Of a stretch of DNA of 12,171 nt, positions 7,352 to 12,171 are shown one piece after another. Under the pieces are notes generated by a model. That model saw only the letters and a list, made by a program, of their open reading frames with translations, was not told the DNA's origin and ran no database searches. Origin of the DNA: Hepatocystis sp. ex Piliocolobus tephrosceles (Eukaryota > Apicomplexa > Aconoidasida > Haemosporida > Plasmodiidae); contig CABPSV020000543.1 of assembly GCA_902459845.2 (NCBI GenBank), forward strand, positions 1,765 to 13,935. The letters are read 5' to 3'. Made by a program: the position numbers and the translations under genes. Within the stretch, counting starts at the first letter, position 1; the number at the start of each line of letters is the position of its first letter.

Positions 7352-10300
7352 TCATTGAATGATTAAATCAACTAATTGCTTGTTTTCATCATTCAAACCA
7401 GTTTTTGCTTGCACCTTTTCTTTGATTTGATTAATAACATCATTTGGAACATTTTCACCTAATATTATATTATTAAGAAATGTTAAAATACGTATCAAAA
7501 TATTTTGATCATTGGATTTATGTAATGAAGAAAAAATGTTATTATAATTTTTTGTTCGAACTAAATAGGAGGGTAAACGTGTGTCATGTGATAACATAGC
7601 CAATGCTCCAGTAGAAGCAAATAAGAATTTATAATTTTGTTCTTCCATAGTAAAAGCAAAAATGATTTGTATATCAACAAAGTTAATTTCTTTGTTATTT
7701 TTATTTTCTTTAGTAATTTTTTGATATTTATCATAGATATATTGATGTACATATGTTTGTGAACACAAATTACAAATACATTCTAAAGAAGCCAATTTTA
7801 TGTGCTCATTTTCTGATGATAAAGTTTCAAAACATTTACTCCATAGTTTTAGTTGCATTGCTTTTTTCCCTATATTTTCATCCACAGTTAGTATATTAGT
7901 AATTGCCATTAAACATTTAAAGACCACTATTTCTTCATCATTATTAAGCTCATCAATTAATAAAGATAAAGAATCATAAGCTTCATAAAAATGAATTAAT
8001 TTAGGGTTTGTATATATAAATATTTCACTTAATGCTAATGCACAATTTTTTTTTTTACAAATATGTTTAGAAGCTAACAATAACGATTTTAACCCATTAT
8101 TAACTAATACAATACCTATGTTATTATAATCTTTTACAAATTTTGATAGAATATCACATATTGCTTCTGCAATATTTGTAGTAAAAAAACTAATGTTAAT
8201 AAAATTGTAAATAATATTAATAATAGAACCATTTTTGTAATTATATGTTGCAAGTATGTTTTTTAAGTTTGTTGTATTTTTTTTATTGTTAATTGTATTT
8301 AATGGACATTTTTCAGTATATAATAATAACGATATTATTTTATTACTAGTTTCTTCATCCCCATAATCATATAATGGATCTAATTTTGTTTTTGCTGTTC
8401 CATGTAATTTATCGTAAAATTGTTCTAAGGCTTCTATTTGTTCATGATCAAAATTTGCTAGATTGGCTTTATTAATTTCTCGTTTTCTCATTTTCTCATC
8501 TGTTCTTGTTAAAATTAAATTATATATAGTATTGCAATAAATATATTTATATGTGTTATCTAATTTTTTTTTATTTATATCATCTCCTATTTTAATTAAA
8601 AAAAATAAAATATAATTATTTTCTTCTTTTAACAACTTCCTTTTAAATTCTATGTGTAAACTAAGATAAAATAACAGTTCTATCATATTTTTTAGTACGT
8701 TATCATCATATTTAATGTTATAATTTGTTTGAATTGTTTTTTTGTCATCCATAAGTAGTGAATATTTGTTTTTATCCCCACCACTATTACTTTTGTTTGT
8801 ATTTGGATTATCCCCATTGTTTTGCACGTGGGTTTTATCTTTCATTGTTTCTGCTACAGTTGATGTAACATTTAGTCCCGCTTCTCGAACTAAACAACCC
8901 TTATTACTATCATTAACATACTCACCTTTAATTGATAACTGTACATCCTCTATTTTTTCATTCGTCAAATTATTTACTTGTTGTTTATTAGTTTTAATAG
9001 TAGTACTTTTTTCATTATTATCTTTTATTATTCCTTGGTCGTATGTTAAAAGAAACTCATTTACCATTTCTTTTGAATAAAAAAACAAATCTATATTATT
9101 TTCAACAACTTTTTTAAAATCTATACTATGCATGTATAATTTAAAAGATCCAATTAGTAGTTTTAAAAAATTTTTATCATAATTTAATGTTTTAATGATT
9201 TGTACATATAAATAAATGTAATCATTTAACATTAAACGTAACTCTGATATGTTGAGTATAAGTAACAACACATCAATAGAAAGGTCGGTATAATTTGTAT
9301 GTTCTCTTCCTATACCATTATTAATACAATTTAAAATTTGCAATATATATTCATTTTTACCTATAAGATAATTTAATATAATATCTTTATTAACCAAGAA
9401 AAGACATTTCACATAAATAAACCATTTAATATTTATTTTATTTCCATGAAAATATGAATCTATATACTCATAAATCATATCATTCATATCAGTATCTTTT
9501 TCAGATGGTCTATTTTTATCATACAATAAAGTAAATAATAGAACTAATGCATATTCTACATCATCTTGTGAATAATCATACAAAGATATACAAGTTTGGA
9601 TAAACTTTTTTATTTCTGTGTTTATACATACAGGATATTTATATGGATCTGAAAAATGAAAAACGATAACATTATTTGTTATATCTATATTATGCTCCGT
9701 TTTTAAAGTTTCTAAAAACTTTTTTCTATTAAAGACATTCATATTGTTAGTACTGTTTACAATAGGGTTTATACCAGTATTTGTTATGCCTCCTTTTTTA
9801 GTTCCACTTGCAATAAAAAATTGTTTTTTTTTACATAAAAAAATGATCGCATTTAAACCACTAAAAGCTATTTCGTTAATATCATTATTTATATAATACA
9901 AATTAATTATTTTTAATATTTGTTCTTTATCTATAACATATATATATTTTAAAATATTAATTATGTACATTAATATATTTATAATATTTTTATAGTTTTT
10001 TTCCTCTTTTGTAAATTTATAATTCTCCAATTTCTCATTTTTACTCTTTATATAATTAGTAATCCATTTTTCATCATATATATTATTAAAAGAAATTAAT
10101 AGTTTAATAAAATCAGGATTATAATAATATTGAAATTGTATATTATCCAAACGATTAATACAAATACGAGCAGTGGAAGAATTGTTAGAAGCTTTTTCTT
10201 TTTCTATTTGAAAACTTTCTGCTTCTAAAATAGACAATATTTTATAAATACAAAAAACACAACTTTGTTCTATGGCTATACTAATATTTTTTCTATTTAA

Positions 10301-11140
10301 TAAATCAAATATAAACTGAAATATATTTTCTTTCAATAGTATATAAATTTTTTGATTATACATACAGTGTAACATTTTAATTTTATCTTCTTCACTTGCC
10401 TTTTCATTACACAAAACACTTTTAATTGTATCTATCGAAATGTTACTATTACTACTGTTGGTAGCATCATTTATGTTCACATTATTTTTTTGTTCAATTA
10501 GTTTCATTATTTTTTTTATTTTCTCATTAATTTTATTTATTTCTGTATTGTTTTTTTTTTTGTTGTTTGCACTAATACTAGTAATGTCACTCTTGTTGTC
10601 GTTTATATTCTTCTTCTCGTTTAATAGTATAGACTTGCACCTATCAAAATAAATAATACATTTTTTATAATCTTCTAACTTTTCGTAACACAAACCTAAC
10701 GTATGATAACTCTTAAAATGATCCTTATCAGTTTCGTTAATATATAAACAGTATTCAATGGCTTTGTTAAACTGTTCTAAAAAATAGTAACATAATGATA
10801 TATTATGACAAACCTTTATAAATATATTTTTAATAATAATATAATCAGATAAGTAACTAGTATTTTCCACCTTGTTCCTTTCATTTTTTGTACTTTCTGT
10901 GGTCTTTACTATTTCGTTAATCGAGTCTGGAACAATATTTTCTATATTTTGTGTTTGAAAGAAATTTACAACTTTTTTTATGTTTTTTGAATTTACTGAA
11001 TCGTTACAAATTAATGAAAGTACATTCAAGTAAGCATCCAATGCATCTCCATATTTCTTAATTTTGAATAAATCATTTCCTTTATTTTTTATTTCTTCTA
11101 ACTTTTGCTCATTTACTTCGTTTATTATAAGATTGTCCAT
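7352..11140 (-). CDS. UNC: UNC-45-type myosin co-chaperone (TPR + UCS domain)
   Basis: UNC-45/UCS proteins bring Hsp90/Hsp70 to the myosin motor domain and promote its folding; in apicomplexans this would serve the motors of gliding, invasion and division in the cytosol. The ATG (11138-11140) opens a single uninterrupted frame of 1262 residues, somewhat longer than the 900-1000 usual in animals. The first TPR spans about 11-44, with the clamp-type K18-x-x-G21-N22-x-x-F25. After an insert (about 45-95), two more repeats cover about 104-173. N113 and K143 fit further carboxylate-clamp positions, but Thr147 stands where Arg is usual. The rest is leucine/isoleucine-rich helical repeat of armadillo type, broken by a hydrophilic insert at about 700-797. 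Near the C-terminus, ASTGALAML (1175-1183) after an acidic MEEQ matches the conserved UCS GALAML region. There is no signal peptide. An unrelated TPR-armadillo protein is the alternative; the UCS motif makes UNC-45 much more likely. Confidence 0.8.
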   Translation of the reverse strand: MDNLIINEVNEQKLEEIKNKGNDLFKIKKYGDALDAYLNVLSLICNDSVNSKNIKKVVNFFQTQNIENIVPDSINEIVKTTESTKNERNKVENTSYLSDYIIIKNIFIKVCHNISLCYYFLEQFNKAIEYCLYINETDKDHFKSYHTLGLCYEKLEDYKKCIIYFDRCKSILLNEKKNINDNKSDITSISANNKKKNNTEINKINEKIKKIMKLIEQKNNVNINDATNSSNSNISIDTIKSVLCNEKASEEDKIKMLHCMYNQKIYILLKENIFQFIFDLLNRKNISIAIEQSCVFCIYKILSILEAESFQIEKEKASNNSSTARICINRLDNIQFQYYYNPDFIKLLISFNNIYDEKWITNYIKSKNEKLENYKFTKEEKNYKNIINILMYIINILKYIYVIDKEQILKIINLYYINNDINEIAFSGLNAIIFLCKKKQFFIASGTKKGGITNTGINPIVNSTNNMNVFNRKKFLETLKTEHNIDITNNVIVFHFSDPYKYPVCINTEIKKFIQTCISLYDYSQDDVEYALVLLFTLLYDKNRPSEKDTDMNDMIYEYIDSYFHGNKINIKWFIYVKCLFLVNKDIILNYLIGKNEYILQILNCINNGIGREHTNYTDLSIDVLLLILNISELRLMLNDYIYLYVQIIKTLNYDKNFLKLLIGSFKLYMHSIDFKKVVENNIDLFFYSKEMVNEFLLTYDQGIIKDNNEKSTTIKTNKQQVNNLTNEKIEDVQLSIKGEYVNDSNKGCLVREAGLNVTSTVAETMKDKTHVQNNGDNPNTNKSNSGGDKNKYSLLMDDKKTIQTNYNIKYDDNVLKNMIELLFYLSLHIEFKRKLLKEENNYILFFLIKIGDDINKKKLDNTYKYIYCNTIYNLILTRTDEKMRKREINKANLANFDHEQIEALEQFYDKLHGTAKTKLDPLYDYGDEETSNKIISLLLYTEKCPLNTINNKKNTTNLKNILATYNYKNGSIINIIYNFINISFFTTNIAEAICDILSKFVKDYNNIGIVLVNNGLKSLLLASKHICKKKNCALALSEIFIYTNPKLIHFYEAYDSLSLLIDELNNDEEIVVFKCLMAITNILTVDENIGKKAMQLKLWSKCFETLSSENEHIKLASLECICNLCSQTYVHQYIYDKYQKITKENKNNKEINFVDIQIIFAFTMEEQNYKFLFASTGALAMLSHDTRLPSYLVRTKNYNNIFSSLHKSNDQNILIRILTFLNNIILGENVPNDVINQIKEKVQAKTGLNDENKQLVDLIIQ
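8750..9035 (-). other. Low-complexity hydrophilic insert in the UNC-45-like protein
   Basis: Residues of about 700-797 break the helical repeat pattern: a Thr/Lys/Asn/Gln-rich segment that includes DNPNTNKSNSGGDKNK. Such parasite-specific inserts usually form exposed loops. It separates the central helical region from the C-terminal part bearing the UCS signature. The DNA here has somewhat more G/C than the flanks, giving a long antisense open frame that is a shadow. Confidence 0.7.
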
Positions 11141-11201
11141 TATGAAAATATATGCGGATTTGAAATATTTGGTGGGGTAGACAACATAGACAAGTTTAAC
11201 A

Positions 11202-11237
11202 AATTAATCAAGTTAATCAAATTAATCAAATTAATCA
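11202..11237. repeat. Four 9-bp tandem units (aattaatca) near the start codon
   Basis: Units at 11202, 11211, 11220 and 11229; the second carries one change (agttaatca). They lie 62-97 bp upstream of the UNC-45-like start codon, thus probably in its 5' leader, reading TGATTAATT in the gene's sense. Whether they have a function is unknown. Confidence 0.9.
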
Positions 11238-11355
11238 AAATAGGCGGAAAGGTTGTAAAAATATAAATATGAAAAAAAGTTAATGGTTAAACAAGTAAAT
11301 AGCTAGCTGTCCAAGCAGTTAAATAAATACTTAAATCAATAATTAGTATAAATGC

Positions 11356-11358
<3 letters not shown>

Positions 11359-11402
<44 letters not shown>
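11359..11402. repeat. Poly(T) tract, 44 bases
   Basis: An uninterrupted T run about 220 bp upstream of the UNC-45-like start codon. The Asn-rich gene has a T48 tract at a very similar distance (about 205 bp) and in the same orientation, so both genes may use the tract as a nucleosome-depleted promoter element. Confidence 0.93.
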
Positions 11403-11404
<2 letters not shown>

Positions 11405-11652
11405 GCTTTCTCAAAAAAAAAGGAAACCAATAGTACATGTGTATGTAAAATAATAACTTTTCTTTATTTTATTTTTTACCCTAATGCAAAACAAGGCATT
11501 GCATTTTTTTTTTTTCATTTTTAATGATAAATGGTAAAGATTTTTTTTTTTTTTTTTTTTACATATTATAAATATTATATTTTTTCTTTTTAACAAACAG
11601 CATTTTTTTTTTTTTTTTGTTTTTTTTTTTTTATTTATACGTTGGTTTCGCT

Positions 11653-11683
11653 TTATTTTATTTTATTTTATTTTATTTTTTTT
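11653..11683. repeat. TTTTA pentamer microsatellite
   Basis: About five tandem copies of ttatt/tttta, running into a T9 run. It is a simple slippage repeat. Confidence 0.85.
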
Positions 11684-11720
11684 TTATTTCTTTTTTACCC
11701 TCTTTATATAAAAATAAGAA

Positions 11721-11810
11721 ATGACGTACTGTGGTTAATTCCTTCTGATTAAATCATTAAAGCGCTTTGGGTACTTGTTACAATCTGTCCATTTTGGCAA
11801 TTTTTTTTTA
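11721..11810 (-). other. GC-enriched island; candidate ncRNA or terminal exon
   Basis: Positions 11761-11800 hold 17 G/C of 40 within T/TA-rich DNA. On the minus strand a frame is open for about 45 codons, after a TAA near 11870, down to a TAA at 11735-11737. It ends with LPKWTDCNKYPKRFNDLIRRN-like composition (Trp, Cys, Pro, Arg), unlike chance AT-rich translation; its upstream half is TA-repeat codons. There is no in-frame ATG, and no AG acceptor lies between the TA repeat and the island other than inside it (ggacag, aacaag in gene sense). A structured RNA or a regulatory block remains equally possible. Confidence 0.25.
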
Positions 11811-11891
11811 TACGTATTTGAGTATATATATATATATATATGTTTATATATATGTTTATATATGTGTTAGTACGTGCGTAATAAATGTATA

Positions 11892-11907
11892 TATGCTATG
11901 CAGCATA
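11892..11907. other. Short hairpin (6-bp stem, 4-base loop)
   Basis: tatgct-atgc-agcata is a perfect inverted repeat in a locally GC-enriched patch extending to about 11925. No known RNA family is recognised. Confidence 0.45.
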
Positions 11908-11935
11908 AAAGCACAACATGTTACTGATTAGTTTT

Positions 11936-11990
11936 TTTTTTTTTTTTTTTTTTTTAAACTTATATATTGTTTGGTTTTTTTTTTTTTATT
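11936..11990. repeat. T tracts
   Basis: T24-25 from about 11932 to 11955, then, after a short interruption, a second T run of about 13. They separate the two small GC-enriched patches on either side. Confidence 0.8.
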
Positions 11991-12057
11991 TTCAATTTTT
12001 TTTTGTCATTTTTATGATATGGATTAAACTACGTGTCCAAATTCGACAGAAAAAAAG

Positions 12058-12171
12058 AAAATAAATGATAAAAATAAATGATAAAAATAAATGATAAAAA
12101 TAAATGATAAAAATAAATGATAAAAATAAATGATAAAAATAAATGATAAAAATAAATGATAAAAATAAATG
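12058..12171. repeat. 13-bp minisatellite running off the right edge
   Basis: The unit aaaataaatgata is perfectly repeated with period 13; its single G falls at 12067, 12080, 12093 and so on to 12171. About 8.8 identical copies are visible and the array continues beyond the window. Perfect identity indicates recent expansion. Confidence 0.97.

Larger units (their letters stand above)
11141..12171. other. Upstream region of the UNC-45-like gene, no clear gene
   Basis: This 1-kb stretch runs from the start codon of the UNC-45-like gene to the right edge and should contain its promoter and 5' leader. It holds a 9-bp repeat, a T44 tract, several shorter T runs, a TTTTA pentamer array, TA-rich DNA with tgtttata units (about 11823-11870), and GC-enriched islands near 11721-11800, 11892-11930 and 12013-12050. 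No long open frame occurs. Confidence 0.75.

Noticed and set aside
8742..9080. 112-codon open frame on the plus strand inside the UNC-45-like gene
   Set aside because: It is antisense to a clear long coding frame, over its less AT-rich low-complexity insert, and the product is a featureless hydrophobic/Ser-rich shadow.

Overview
The window looks like nuclear DNA of a malaria parasite (Plasmodium). It is extremely AT-rich, its intergenic DNA is full of poly(dA:dT) tracts and TA microsatellites, one protein is dominated by asparagine runs, and the codons almost always end in A or T. The species cannot be fixed from the sequence alone.

Layout: there are two long protein genes, both on the minus strand and head to tail. 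At the left, gene A (3662 down to at least 81, and probably past the left edge) encodes a large Asn-rich, mostly low-complexity protein I do not recognise. Its reading frame breaks at a T7 run about 80 bases from the edge. The last 80 bases look coding in another frame, so the visible stop may not be the true C-terminus. Between the genes lies about 3.7 kb (3663-7351) with no convincing annotated gene. It should hold the promoter and 5' leader of gene A and the 3' UTR of gene B. It also contains long T and A tracts, TA arrays, a 12-bp minisatellite, a degenerate 27-bp repeat block, and a GC-rich island (about 6667-6745) followed by a hairpin and a T19 run.

Gene B (11140 down to 7352) encodes a 1262-residue protein. 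It has an N-terminal Hsp90-co-chaperone-type TPR region and a helical armadillo-like body that ends in a signature of the UCS domain. I call it the parasite's UNC-45-type myosin chaperone. Upstream of it (11141-12171) is about 1 kb without a clear gene: a 9-bp repeat close to the start codon, a T44 tract, T-rich DNA, two or three small GC-enriched islands, and a 13-bp minisatellite that runs off the right edge.

The two genes share no visible pathway. Their adjacency is ordinary tandem packing, each with its own promoter. The best leads are the broken 3' end of gene A and the GC-enriched islands, which may be unannotated exons or structured RNAs.
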